From contig JBAYST010000015.1 in NCBI GenBank assembly GCA_041676005.1, positions 1 through 20,942 of the forward strand: 20,942 nt of DNA, in the 5' to 3' direction. Positions 1 through 6,403 of the stretch are shown one piece after another. Source of the stretch: JBAYST01 sp041676005. Its GTDB lineage: Bacteria > Bacillota_I > Bacilli_A > RFN20 > CAG-826. Every line of letters begins with the position of its first letter. Positions within the stretch are counted from its first letter, which is position 1. The notes below the pieces were generated by a model. That model saw only the letters and a list, made by a program, of their open reading frames with translations, had not been told where the DNA came from and searched no databases. A program made the translations under genes and the position numbers.

Positions 1-30
1 ATAAATACTTAAAAATATTTAGATTTTTCC

Positions 31-60
31 TTGACACTCATACGTGCAGGGGAGTATATT
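31..60 (+). promoter_or_regulatory. Promoter of the S10-spc-alpha operon
   Basis: A perfect -35 box TTGACA (31-36) and a -10 box TATATT (55-60) are separated by 18 bp, and the upstream 1-30 is very A/T-rich, resembling an UP element. The predicted start is near 67. It is the only strong sigma-A-type promoter I see before the terminator at 15342, so it probably drives the whole cluster. Confidence 0.8.
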
Positions 61-66
61 TTAACC

Positions 67-170
67 GTTGACTGCGCATTGACGTGCGAGGTTGCCGATA
101 CGCCCACAGGCGTTGTCATGAAGGGCATTCGGGGAATTCGCACTGAGCAAAACGTCACAGCCTGATAAAA
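67..170 (+). promoter_or_regulatory. Structured 5' leader of the S10 operon (candidate autoregulatory RNA)
   Basis: This untranslated stretch has about 55% G+C (61-160), against 28% in 1-60. It can fold: GTGCGAG (84-90) pairs with TTCGCAC (137-143; 7 bp, one G-U) and encloses a hairpin ACGCC-CACA-GGCGT (100-113). CCGA (95-98) with TCGG (129-132) can extend the stack. Alternative, crossing pairings exist: TGACGT (80-85) with ACGTCA (152-157), and AGGTTG (89-94) with CAGCCT (158-163; one G-U). S10 operons are commonly autoregulated through their leaders, classically by L4 in gamma-proteobacteria. That this leader works similarly is inference; no terminator-like U tract is visible before the gene. 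Confidence 0.5.
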
Positions 171-187
171 ATGTAGGAGGAAAAGTC

Positions 188-499
188 ATGGCAAAAACAA
201 CCAAAATCCGGGTTCGTCTTAAAGCTTATGATCACGCTAATCTCGACTTGAGTGCAGAGAAGATCATCAAAGCGGCGAAAAACTCTGGGGCCACCGTTGT
301 CGGTCCTATTCCGCTCCCGACGGAAAAACAAGTGTTCACAATTTTAAGAGCTGTTCACAAATACAAAGATGCACGCGAACAATTTGAAATTAGAACTCAC
401 AAACGTATTATCGATATCACAAATCCAAAAAAAGAGACGATTGATGCACTTCGTAACATGGATCTCCCTGCTGGAGTAGACATCGATATCAAGTTATAA
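188..499 (+). CDS. rpsJ: 30S ribosomal protein S10
   Basis: This is the first gene of the operon: 103 residues, the normal family length (about 102). S10 sits in the head of the small subunit; in other bacteria it also pairs with NusB in transcription antitermination. The sequence has the expected S10 features: an N-terminal KIRVRLKAYDH block, the VVGPIPLPT loop (about residues 37-45) and EQFEIRTHKRIIDI (about 64-77), which is the tip contacting 16S rRNA. An AGGAGG at 175-180 lies 7 nt before the ATG. The gene is intact, and the next gene, rplC, begins 12 nt after its stop. Confidence 0.98.
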   Translation: MAKTTKIRVRLKAYDHANLDLSAEKIIKAAKNSGATVVGPIPLPTEKQVFTILRAVHKYKDAREQFEIRTHKRIIDITNPKKETIDALRNMDLPAGVDIDIKL

Positions 500-511
500 G
501 GAGGTAAGACA

Positions 512-1258
512 ATGAAAGCAATATTAGGAAGAAAGATGGGGATGACCCAGGTCTTCGCCGAGGATGGCACGATGTACGCTGTCACTGTTGTCGAAGTCTT
601 ACCAAATGTCGTCACTCAAATCAAAACCTTAGAAAAAGATGGCTACGAAGCCATTCAAGTTGGCTACGAAGACAAAAAAGAATCTCGTGCTAACAAATGC
701 GAATTAGGAATCGCAAAGAAAACTAATACCCCATGCAAATATCACTATGTTGAACTCAAAGGTGATGAACTGATGAACTTCAAAGTCGGAGATATCCTTC
801 CAATCGATTTATTCAAAACCGGAGACGTCATCGATGCCGTTGGAACGAGCAAAGGTCACGGATACACCGGTGTAATTAAAAGATGGAACGCGAAAATCGG
901 GCCTAAAGCACACGGTTCTGGTTACCACAGACAACACGGTTCGTTTGCGAACAATGGACGCTGTAATAACCGCGTCATTCCAGGTAAAAAAATGTCCGGA
1001 CATATGGGAGATGAATCTGCAACTGTCTTGAATTTGAAAATCGTTGCGGTCAATCCAGAAAAGAATTACATCTTAGTCAAAGGCGGACTTCCTGGACCGA
1101 AGAAATCATTAGTCGTCTTGCGTTCTGCAATTAAAGCGCAATTAGGAAAACCAGTGATTATCAAACCGATTATCGATCGGACAGTAGTTGAAGAAGAATT
1201 GAAAATTAAAGAAACTGTGACACCAGGCGTTGAGGCTCCAGTCGCAGAGACAAATTAA
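512..1258 (+). CDS. rplC: 50S ribosomal protein L3 with C-terminal tail
   Basis: L3 is an early-assembling large-subunit protein whose central loop reaches toward the peptidyl transferase centre. The N-terminal MKAILGRKMGMTQVF and the loop around residues 127-165 (KAHGSGYHRQHGS... then PGKKMSGHMG), which carries the finger toward the catalytic site, are typical. At 248 residues it is about 35-40 longer than most bacterial L3. The extra part is a tail (about 210-248) with a VVEEELKIKE segment and a Pro/Ala/Glu-rich end. AAGGAGGT at 498-505 overlaps the rpsJ stop and is spaced normally. The tail is not seen in common L3 proteins and is probably disordered. Confidence 0.97.
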   Translation: MKAILGRKMGMTQVFAEDGTMYAVTVVEVLPNVVTQIKTLEKDGYEAIQVGYEDKKESRANKCELGIAKKTNTPCKYHYVELKGDELMNFKVGDILPIDLFKTGDVIDAVGTSKGHGYTGVIKRWNAKIGPKAHGSGYHRQHGSFANNGRCNNRVIPGKKMSGHMGDESATVLNLKIVAVNPEKNYILVKGGLPGPKKSLVVLRSAIKAQLGKPVIIKPIIDRTVVEEELKIKETVTPGVEAPVAETN

Positions 1259-1280
1259 TTTGGACGGAAAGGAGAAAAAA

Positions 1281-1919
1281 ATGGCAGAAAAGAAAACAAT
1301 CAGCGCCAAGGTTTATAACCAAGCCGGTGAAGAAGTTTCCAAAATCAGTTTAAATCCTGATATCTGGGGAATTGAACCTCATAAACAAGTCATGTTCGAC
1401 GCCGTCCAGGTTTACCGAAGCAATTTACGCCAAGCAACCGCAAAGACGAAAGTTCGTCATGAAGTTAGAGGCGGAGGCAGAAAACCTTGGAGACAAAAAG
1501 GAACCGGACGAGCTCGTGTAGGTTCTAATCGCTCTCCGATTTGGGTAGGTGGCGGAACGGTCTTTGGACCAGATGGCAACCAAAACTACAAGCTATCACA
1601 AAACAAACTCGCTCATCGTTTAGCGCTTAAATCAGCACTGTCGACCAAGGCTAAAGATGGTCTTGTTGTCGTAGACAAACTAGATTTAAAAGAAATCAAG
1701 ACGAAAGAATTTCACACAATTCTTAAAAATCTCAAAGCTGAAAACAAAGCACTTGTCGTCGTCAATGAATTAGATATCAACTTGCTCGCTAGCGCGAATA
1801 ACCTCAATTGGGTAAAAATCGTGCTTCCAAACAATGTTTGTGTCTATGATTTGCTAAATGTCGACACTGTGATCATTGAAAAAGAAGCAGTTGAAAAAAT
1901 AGAGGAGGCATTAGCGTAA
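1281..1919 (+). CDS. rplD: 50S ribosomal protein L4
   Basis: L4 binds 23S rRNA near the 5' end and sends a loop into the peptide exit tunnel; in some bacteria it also represses its own S10 operon through the leader. The 212-residue product has the expected tunnel-loop motif KVRHEVRGGGRKPWRQKGTGRARVG in pieces (HEVRGGGRKPWRQKGTGRAR, about residues 58-77), followed by SPIWVGGGTVFGP. The reading frame is open back to 1230 inside rplC, but AAAGGAGA at 1268-1275 stands 5 nt before the ATG at 1281, and the conserved protein starts there. It is followed almost immediately by rplW. Confidence 0.97.
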   Translation: MAEKKTISAKVYNQAGEEVSKISLNPDIWGIEPHKQVMFDAVQVYRSNLRQATAKTKVRHEVRGGGRKPWRQKGTGRARVGSNRSPIWVGGGTVFGPDGNQNYKLSQNKLAHRLALKSALSTKAKDGLVVVDKLDLKEIKTKEFHTILKNLKAENKALVVVNELDINLLASANNLNWVKIVLPNNVCVYDLLNVDTVIIEKEAVEKIEEALA

Positions 1920-1920
1920 T

Positions 1921-2352
1921 ATGGCCGCAGCAAAGAAAACCGAAACTGCTGTCGCTTCAGAAGTTGCGATTGAAAAAGTCGAGACTCCAAAAAAGAAAGC
2001 GACTGCTAAAAAAGCGGTAAAAACCGCTAGTAAAAAAGTTGAGAAGCGCTTCGCTCAACCAACTTTCCGGGATTATGACGTCATCATGAAACCACTCATC
2101 ACTGAAAAAGCGATGGATTTGATGCAAAGACTAAATAAAGTCACGGTAAAAGTTAAAGCAGATTCCAATAAAGCCGAAGTAAAAATGGCTTTTGAAAGAA
2201 TATTCCAAGTCAAAGTCGTCGATGTTCGAATTTCCAATGTGAATGCGAAGATCACGACCCGCGGATCACGTTATAAAGGTAAGATCAGCGGTTTTAAAAA
2301 GGCAATTGTCACAATCGCAGAAGGCGAAGCGATTGACCTTTTCAAAGAATAG
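1921..2352 (+). CDS. rplW: 50S ribosomal protein L23 with basic N-terminal extension
   Basis: L23 lies at the exit of the peptide tunnel and is the main docking site for trigger factor and SRP. The conserved domain begins near residue 52 (DVIMKPLITEKAMDLM) and continues to the end with the usual NKAEVKMAFERIFQVKV and NVNAKITTRGSRYKGKISGFKKA segments. Before it is a roughly 50-residue Lys/Ala/Glu/Thr-rich extension absent from typical L23 (about 95-100 residues). ATG 1921 is one base after the rplD stop; AGGAGG at 1903-1908 lies inside rplD, 12 nt away. A start further inside would lack a good binding site, so the extension is probably translated. Confidence 0.95.
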   Translation: MAAAKKTETAVASEVAIEKVETPKKKATAKKAVKTASKKVEKRFAQPTFRDYDVIMKPLITEKAMDLMQRLNKVTVKVKADSNKAEVKMAFERIFQVKVVDVRISNVNAKITTRGSRYKGKISGFKKAIVTIAEGEAIDLFKE

Positions 2353-2365
2353 TCTATGAGACTAT
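2349..2365 (+). other. Perfect hairpin at the rplW stop codon
   Basis: The sequence ATAGTCT-ATG-AGACTAT is a perfect 7-bp inverted repeat with a 3-nt loop. It begins at the rplW stop codon TAG (2350-2352) and ends 8 nt before the rplB binding site AGGAGA (2374-2379). It has no U tract, so it is not an intrinsic terminator. It could act as an mRNA stability or translation-coupling element, or be a chance palindrome. Confidence 0.5.
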
Positions 2366-2386
2366 CAAATTATAGGAGAAAAAGAA

Positions 2387-3223
2387 ATGTCAATTAGAAC
2401 TTACAAGCCAACGACGCCGAGTCGTCGTGGCATGACTAACACGACGTTTGAGGAAATCACCAAGAAGACTCCTGAGAAAAGCTTATTAGTTAAGAAGAGT
2501 AAGACGGGAGGAAGAAATAACCGCGGCGTTATTACAACTCGTCACATTGGTGGAGGACACAAACAAAAATACCGAATCATTGACTTTAAAAGAAACAAAG
2601 ACAATGTTCCGGCAATTGTCAAAGCGATTGAGTACGATCCAAATCGCAATGCCAATATCGCTCTTCTAGCTTATTTAGATGGCGAAAAACGTTACATTAT
2701 TCACCCACAGAAACTACAAGTTGGAGATCGAATTATCTCGGGTGAAAGTTGCGATATCAAAGTCGGTAACGCAATGCAACTTAAAAATATTCCTGAAGGA
2801 ACACTCGTTCACAACATCGAATTGTTACCGGGAAAAGGCGGTCAGATGTGCCGCTCCGCAGGAACAAGCGCTCAAGTGCTCGGTATTGAAGACAAATATG
2901 TCATCCTACGCTTAGCAAGCAATGAGGTGCGCAAAGTAGTCGGAACCTGTCGTGCGACAATTGGCTCGGTCGGAAATGAAGATTATGCGCTCATCAACAA
3001 AGGGAAAGCGGGTAAGAGCAGATGGGCCGGAATTCGTCCAACTGTTCGTGGCTCAGTGATGAACCCAGTCGATCACCCACACGGTGGTGGTGAAGGTAAG
3101 AGTCCAATCGGGCGAGACGCGCCGCGTACTCCATGGGGAAAACGCGCGTTGGGTGTGAAGACAAGAAAGAAAAAGAAAGCATCGAGTCAATTCATAATTA
3201 GACATCGCAATGCTAAGAAATAA
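2387..3223 (+). CDS. rplB: 50S ribosomal protein L2
   Basis: L2 is needed for subunit association and peptidyl transferase activity. The 278-residue product has the full family length. It contains the N-terminal RTYKPTTPSRRGMT, the RNA-binding OB-like and SH3-like domains, and the diagnostic C-terminal VRGSVMNPVDHPHGGGEG (near residues 219-236), whose histidine corresponds to the conserved one near the catalytic centre. AGGAGA at 2374-2379 lies 7 nt before the ATG. The protein lacks the low-complexity appendages of several neighbours. Overlapping frames at 2679-2915 (+) and 2994-3182 (-) are shadows of this gene. Confidence 0.98.
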   Translation: MSIRTYKPTTPSRRGMTNTTFEEITKKTPEKSLLVKKSKTGGRNNRGVITTRHIGGGHKQKYRIIDFKRNKDNVPAIVKAIEYDPNRNANIALLAYLDGEKRYIIHPQKLQVGDRIISGESCDIKVGNAMQLKNIPEGTLVHNIELLPGKGGQMCRSAGTSAQVLGIEDKYVILRLASNEVRKVVGTCRATIGSVGNEDYALINKGKAGKSRWAGIRPTVRGSVMNPVDHPHGGGEGKSPIGRDAPRTPWGKRALGVKTRKKKKASSQFIIRHRNAKK

Positions 3224-3243
3224 ACGCAGAGGAGGAAAATGAT

Positions 3244-3534
3244 ATGTCTAGAAGTTTAAAAAAAGGCGCATTCGTCGATGCGCACTTACTAAAAAAAGTT
3301 GAAGCTCTCGAAGCATCGAGTAAAAAAGAAATCATCAAGACTTGGTCTAGAAGAAGCACGATTTACCCAACGTTTGTCGGTTATACCTTTGCAGTTTATA
3401 ACGGAAAACAACACATCACCGTTTATGTGACTGAAGATATGGTCGGACATAAATTAGGCGAATTTGCCCCGACGAGAACTTACGCCGGTCATCATGGAAA
3501 TAACGCTGCAGATAAAGCAGCGAAGAAGAGATAG
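3244..3534 (+). CDS. rpsS: 30S ribosomal protein S19
   Basis: S19 is a head protein of the small subunit that contacts S13 and the A-site finger. The 96-residue product starts MSRSLKKGAFVDAHLLKKV and contains KTWSRRSTIYPTFVGYTFAVYNGKQH and GHKLGEFAPTRTY, all hallmark S19 segments. AGGAGG (3230-3235) lies 8 nt before ATG 3244. An out-of-frame ATG at 3239 lies between them and gives no protein. The stop TAG overlaps the rplV binding site. Confidence 0.98.
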   Translation: MSRSLKKGAFVDAHLLKKVEALEASSKKEIIKTWSRRSTIYPTFVGYTFAVYNGKQHITVYVTEDMVGHKLGEFAPTRTYAGHHGNNAADKAAKKR

Positions 3535-3546
3535 GAGGAACGTCTA

Positions 3547-3999
3547 ATGGCTACAGCAAAAAAAGTTAAATCAGTCGAAGAACCGACTGAAGTCATCAAA
3601 GAAGAAACTCCTAAAAAGGTGCGAAAAGAAAAGAAAGAAAGCGAAAAACCTGCAAAACCTCCAGTAACGGAAGCAAAAGCAATCGCTAAAAACATTCGCG
3701 TCACACCGCGCAAAGCTCGATTAGTAGTTGATGTCATCCGCGGGAAAGATGTTAAAGAAGCACTTGGAATTCTCGCCAATGTCAATAAAGCAGCTACGAC
3801 TCCGGTGATCAAAGTGATCAAATCGGCAGCAGCTAATGCGACGAACAACTTCGGAATGGATGAAGAAAAATTATACATCGATACGATTTACGTCAACGAT
3901 GGAATGAGAATTAAAAGATATCTTCCACGCGCTAAAGGCTCAGCGAGTGGATTAGTAAAAAGAGCATGTAACATCACTGTCATAGTGAAGATGAGATAA
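3547..3999 (+). CDS. rplV: 50S ribosomal protein L22 with charged N-terminal extension
   Basis: L22 lines the nascent peptide tunnel with a long beta hairpin and contacts all 23S domains. The core begins near residue 42 with AKAIAKNIRVTPRKARLVVDVIRGK and runs through the hairpin IDTIYVNDGMRIKRYLPRAKGSAS to ITVIVKMR. The protein is 150 residues, against about 110 in most bacteria. The surplus is a Lys/Glu/Pro-rich N-terminal segment of about 41 residues resembling those on L23 and L5 here. AGGAGG (3533-3538) lies 8 nt before the ATG, supporting the long start. Confidence 0.96.
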   Translation: MATAKKVKSVEEPTEVIKEETPKKVRKEKKESEKPAKPPVTEAKAIAKNIRVTPRKARLVVDVIRGKDVKEALGILANVNKAATTPVIKVIKSAAANATNNFGMDEEKLYIDTIYVNDGMRIKRYLPRAKGSASGLVKRACNITVIVKMR

Positions 4000-4012
4000 G
4001 GAGGAATAAATC

Positions 4013-4693
4013 ATGGGTCAAAAAATTAATCCGATCGGCATGAGAATCGGCGTGTACCGAAATTGGAATTCACGTTGGTTTGCAGATGACAAAGATTATC
4101 ATGTGTTCCTTCACGAAGATATTAAAATTCGCAAATATCTCACCAAGGAACTCAAAGATGCGATGTTATCACATATCGAAATCGAAAGACAAAAAACTGA
4201 TAAGGCGACTAATATCGTCGTGCTTGCCTTCGTCGCTCGTCCAGGTGTGGCTATCGGTCAAGACGGTGCTAATATCAACAAGATCAAAGGCGAATTAAAA
4301 AAGATGATCAAAAATGGAAATATTCGCGTCGACATTGTCGAAGTTAAAAATCCAGATCTCGATGCGAATTTAGTCGCGCAATCGATCGCCAAACAATTAG
4401 AAGAACGCGCGAGCTTCAGAATCGTTCAAAAAAGAGCGATTCAAAGAGTTCGAAAAGCAGGTGCAAAAGGATGCCGCACATTATTGTCTGGACGCCTTGG
4501 TGGCGCAGAAATCGCGCGTCATGAAGGATATAAAGATGGAAGCATTCCTCTTCATACCTTACGAAACGACATTGATTTTGCAGTAGCAGAAGCATTCACG
4601 ACTTATGGTCTAATCGGAGTCAAGGTTTGGATCTGTCGCGGTGAAATTCATTCACAAATCAATGAGAAAAGAAATGCAAAGGGAGGAGATTAA
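4013..4693 (+). CDS. rpsC: 30S ribosomal protein S3
   Basis: S3 forms part of the mRNA entry channel and helicase of the 30S subunit. The 226-residue product has the N-terminal MGQKINPIGMRIGV, a KH domain with its GxxG-type turn in VAIGQDGANINKIK (about residues 81-94), and the C-terminal domain with LLSGRLGGAEIARHEGYKDG and DIDFAVAEAFTTYGLIGVKVWI. Length is usual. AAGGAGG at 3998-4004 overlaps the rplV stop and is 8 nt from the ATG. The C-terminal codons contain the GGAGGAG used by rplP, so the two genes are probably translationally coupled. Confidence 0.98.
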   Translation: MGQKINPIGMRIGVYRNWNSRWFADDKDYHVFLHEDIKIRKYLTKELKDAMLSHIEIERQKTDKATNIVVLAFVARPGVAIGQDGANINKIKGELKKMIKNGNIRVDIVEVKNPDLDANLVAQSIAKQLEERASFRIVQKRAIQRVRKAGAKGCRTLLSGRLGGAEIARHEGYKDGSIPLHTLRNDIDFAVAEAFTTYGLIGVKVWICRGEIHSQINEKRNAKGGD

Positions 4694-4696
4694 ATC

Positions 4697-5110
4697 ATGC
4701 TTCAACCAAAAAGAGTAAAGTATCGCCGTCCACATAGAATTTACTATGAAGGAAAATCAAAAGGCGGAACGACAGTTCAGTATGGCGAATTCGGTCTTCA
4801 AGCGGCCGAAGGGGCATGGATTACAGCTAATCAAATCGAATCAGCTCGTATTGTCCTCTCCCGTTACACGCATCGAACTGGAAAAGTGTGGATTAAAATC
4901 TTCCCACATTTAGCAAAAACAAAAAAACCAGCCGAAGTCCGAATGGGTTCTGGAAAAGGAAATCCAGAATTATGGGTCGCGGTTGTCAAAGAAGGTCGAG
5001 TGATGTTTGAAATCGGTGGTGTCCCTGAAGAAATGGCACGTGAAGCTTTACGGCTCGCCGCTTATAAACTCCCGATCCATTGCAGAATAATTAAAAAGGA
5101 GAGTGAATGA
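4697..5110 (+). CDS. rplP: 50S ribosomal protein L16
   Basis: L16 organises the A-site tRNA region of the large subunit. The 137-residue product contains MLQPKRVKYRRPHR, GEFGLQAAEGAWITANQIESARI, GKVWIKIFPH, KPAEVRMGSGKGNPELWVAVV and the Arg in EGRVMFEIGGV, all typical. It ends with TGA (5108-5110), which overlaps the rpmC start. Read-through would add only unrelated residues, so TGA is best read as a stop, arguing for the standard genetic code. The binding site GGAGGAG (4682-4688) lies within the end of rpsC. Confidence 0.98.
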   Translation: MLQPKRVKYRRPHRIYYEGKSKGGTTVQYGEFGLQAAEGAWITANQIESARIVLSRYTHRTGKVWIKIFPHLAKTKKPAEVRMGSGKGNPELWVAVVKEGRVMFEIGGVPEEMAREALRLAAYKLPIHCRIIKKESE

Positions 5111-5316
5111 TCATGAAAGTCAGTGAAATTCGTGAAATGACTAAGAGTGAATTAGACCTCAAAGTCTATCAACTTAAAGAACAACTCTTCGAACTTCGTC
5201 GAAAGAAAGCAGTGGGTGCTCTCGAACACGGTGAAGAAGTGACTAGAGTTCGCAAAGACATCGCGCGTTGCTTGATGGTCCTGCGCGAAAGAGAATTAGG
5301 CATTAATGCCAAATAA
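5107..5316 (+). CDS. rpmC: 50S ribosomal protein L29
   Basis: L29 is a small helical-hairpin protein beside L23 at the tunnel exit. The product is 69 residues (or 67 from the second ATG at 5113), near the usual 65. It has the family pattern SEIREMTKSELDLKVYQLKEQLFELRRKKAVGALEHGEEVTRVRKDIAR. The first ATG overlaps the rplP stop as ATGA and lies 5 nt after AAGGAG (5096-5101); the second would be 11 nt away. I favour the first, but both are possible. The overlap suggests translational coupling with rplP. Confidence 0.95.
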   Translation: MIMKVSEIREMTKSELDLKVYQLKEQLFELRRKKAVGALEHGEEVTRVRKDIARCLMVLRERELGINAK

Positions 5317-5330
5317 GGAGAACAAAAAAT

Positions 5331-5690
5331 ATGTCAACAATTGAAAGAAACAAACGCAACACTACGCAAGGTGTCGTCTTCTCTAACAAAAACGACAAAA
5401 CAATCGTTGTCCTTGTCGAAACCCACAAAAAACATACGAAATATGGAAAACGGGTTAAATACCGAAAAAAATATTATGTTCACGATGAAAAAAATGAAGC
5501 GAAAGTTGGCGATACCGTCACTATTATGGGGACGAGACCGCTTTCTAAAATGAAACGTTTCCGTTTAGTGAGCATTGATAAAAAAGCGGTACTAACCGTC
5601 AAAGAAGCTGAAGCGGAACTCAAAGAAGAAATCTTAACAGCAAAAGTAGAAGAAGAAGTTCCTGCTGTTGAAGCCGAGGAGGAAAAATAA
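5331..5690 (+). CDS. rpsQ: 30S ribosomal protein S17 with acidic C-terminal tail
   Basis: S17 is a primary 16S rRNA-binding protein with an OB fold. Residues 1-90 match the family (GVVFSNKNDKTIVVLVETHKKHTKYGKRVKYRKKYYVHDE, then VGDTVTIMGTRPLSKMKRFRLV). Residues 91-119 form an extra tail dominated by Glu, Ala and Val and almost free of aromatic residues. Common S17 proteins have 80-90 residues. AAGGAGA before the ATG at 5331 is well placed. The codons of the Glu-rich tail also carry AGGAGG (5677-5682), which serves as the rplN binding site 11 nt before its start. Confidence 0.96.
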   Translation: MSTIERNKRNTTQGVVFSNKNDKTIVVLVETHKKHTKYGKRVKYRKKYYVHDEKNEAKVGDTVTIMGTRPLSKMKRFRLVSIDKKAVLTVKEAEAELKEEILTAKVEEEVPAVEAEEEK

Positions 5691-5693
5691 ACT

Positions 5694-6068
5694 ATGATTC
5701 ACAATGAAACAAATCTCGTAGTCGCAGATAACTCCGGAGCTCGTGTCGTTCGCGCTTTCAAACTCTATGGCGGAAGCAGACGCAAATTCAGCAGTGTTGG
5801 TGATATCATTCTCGGATCTGTTAAAGAAGTAATTCCTAACGGAAAAGTTAAAAAAGGTGAAATCGTTCGCTGCGTGATTGTCCGAACGAAATATCCAATT
5901 CAAAGAAAAGATGGCTCGACCATCAGATTCGATGATAATGCTGTCGTCATCATCAATGAAGATAATGCGATCATCGGCACACGTGTCTTTGGGCCAGTGG
6001 CTCGCGAACTAAGAGACAAGGGTGAAACATTTATGAAAATTATTTCCCTTGCCCCTGAAGTTCTATAA
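5694..6068 (+). CDS. rplN: 50S ribosomal protein L14
   Basis: L14 sits at the subunit interface, next to L19, and is the target of the silencing factor RsfS. The 124-residue protein has the normal length and hallmark motifs: TNLVVADNSGARVVRAFKL at the start, SVGDIILGSVKEVIPNGKVKKGEIVRCVIVRTK, DGSTIRFDDNAVVIIN, and the GTRVFGPVARELRDKGFMKI-type end (here with an inserted ET before FMKI). The start lies 3 nt after the rpsQ stop. It begins the spc part of the cluster; no separate promoter is visible, so read-through from the S10 promoter is likely. Confidence 0.98.
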   Translation: MIHNETNLVVADNSGARVVRAFKLYGGSRRKFSSVGDIILGSVKEVIPNGKVKKGEIVRCVIVRTKYPIQRKDGSTIRFDDNAVVIINEDNAIIGTRVFGPVARELRDKGETFMKIISLAPEVL

Positions 6069-6080
6069 GGAGGAAGCGAT

Positions 6081-6386
6081 ATGAATATCAAAAAAGGCGA
6101 CAAAGTTATTGTCATCGCTGGAAATTACAAAGGAAAAGAAGGGATTGTTCAAGTCGTTCATCCTCGACTTAATAAAGTCGTCGTTGAAAATATCAACGTG
6201 AGGAAAAAACACCGTAAACCAACCCAGAAAAATCCTGAAGGTTCGATTGTCGAAATCTACGCCCCAATCGACGCCTCCAACGTGATGCTCATCGATCCAA
6301 AAACAAAGAAACCAACTCGTGTTGGTCATAAAGAAGTCAAAGGTAAAAAAGTGAGAATTGCTAAAAAAAGCGGTTCTGAATTATAG
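6081..6386 (+). CDS. rplX: 50S ribosomal protein L24
   Basis: L24 initiates assembly of the large subunit by binding 23S domain I. The 101-residue product starts MNIKKGDKVIVIAGNYKGKEG, the KOW motif, and contains VVVENINVRKKHRKPTQKNPEGSI and the DPKTKKPTRVGHK segment typical of the family. Length is normal. AAGGAGG directly follows and overlaps the rplN stop (6066-6068), with good spacing to ATG 6081. Confidence 0.97.
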   Translation: MNIKKGDKVIVIAGNYKGKEGIVQVVHPRLNKVVVENINVRKKHRKPTQKNPEGSIVEIYAPIDASNVMLIDPKTKKPTRVGHKEVKGKKVRIAKKSGSEL

Positions 6387-6403
6387 GGAAAAGGAGAGAA
6401 GTT

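Noticed and set aside
1230..1280. Longer L4 start inside rplC
   Set aside because: The conserved L4 begins at 1281, right after AAAGGAGA; the extra 17 residues overlap the L3 tail and have no ribosome binding site.
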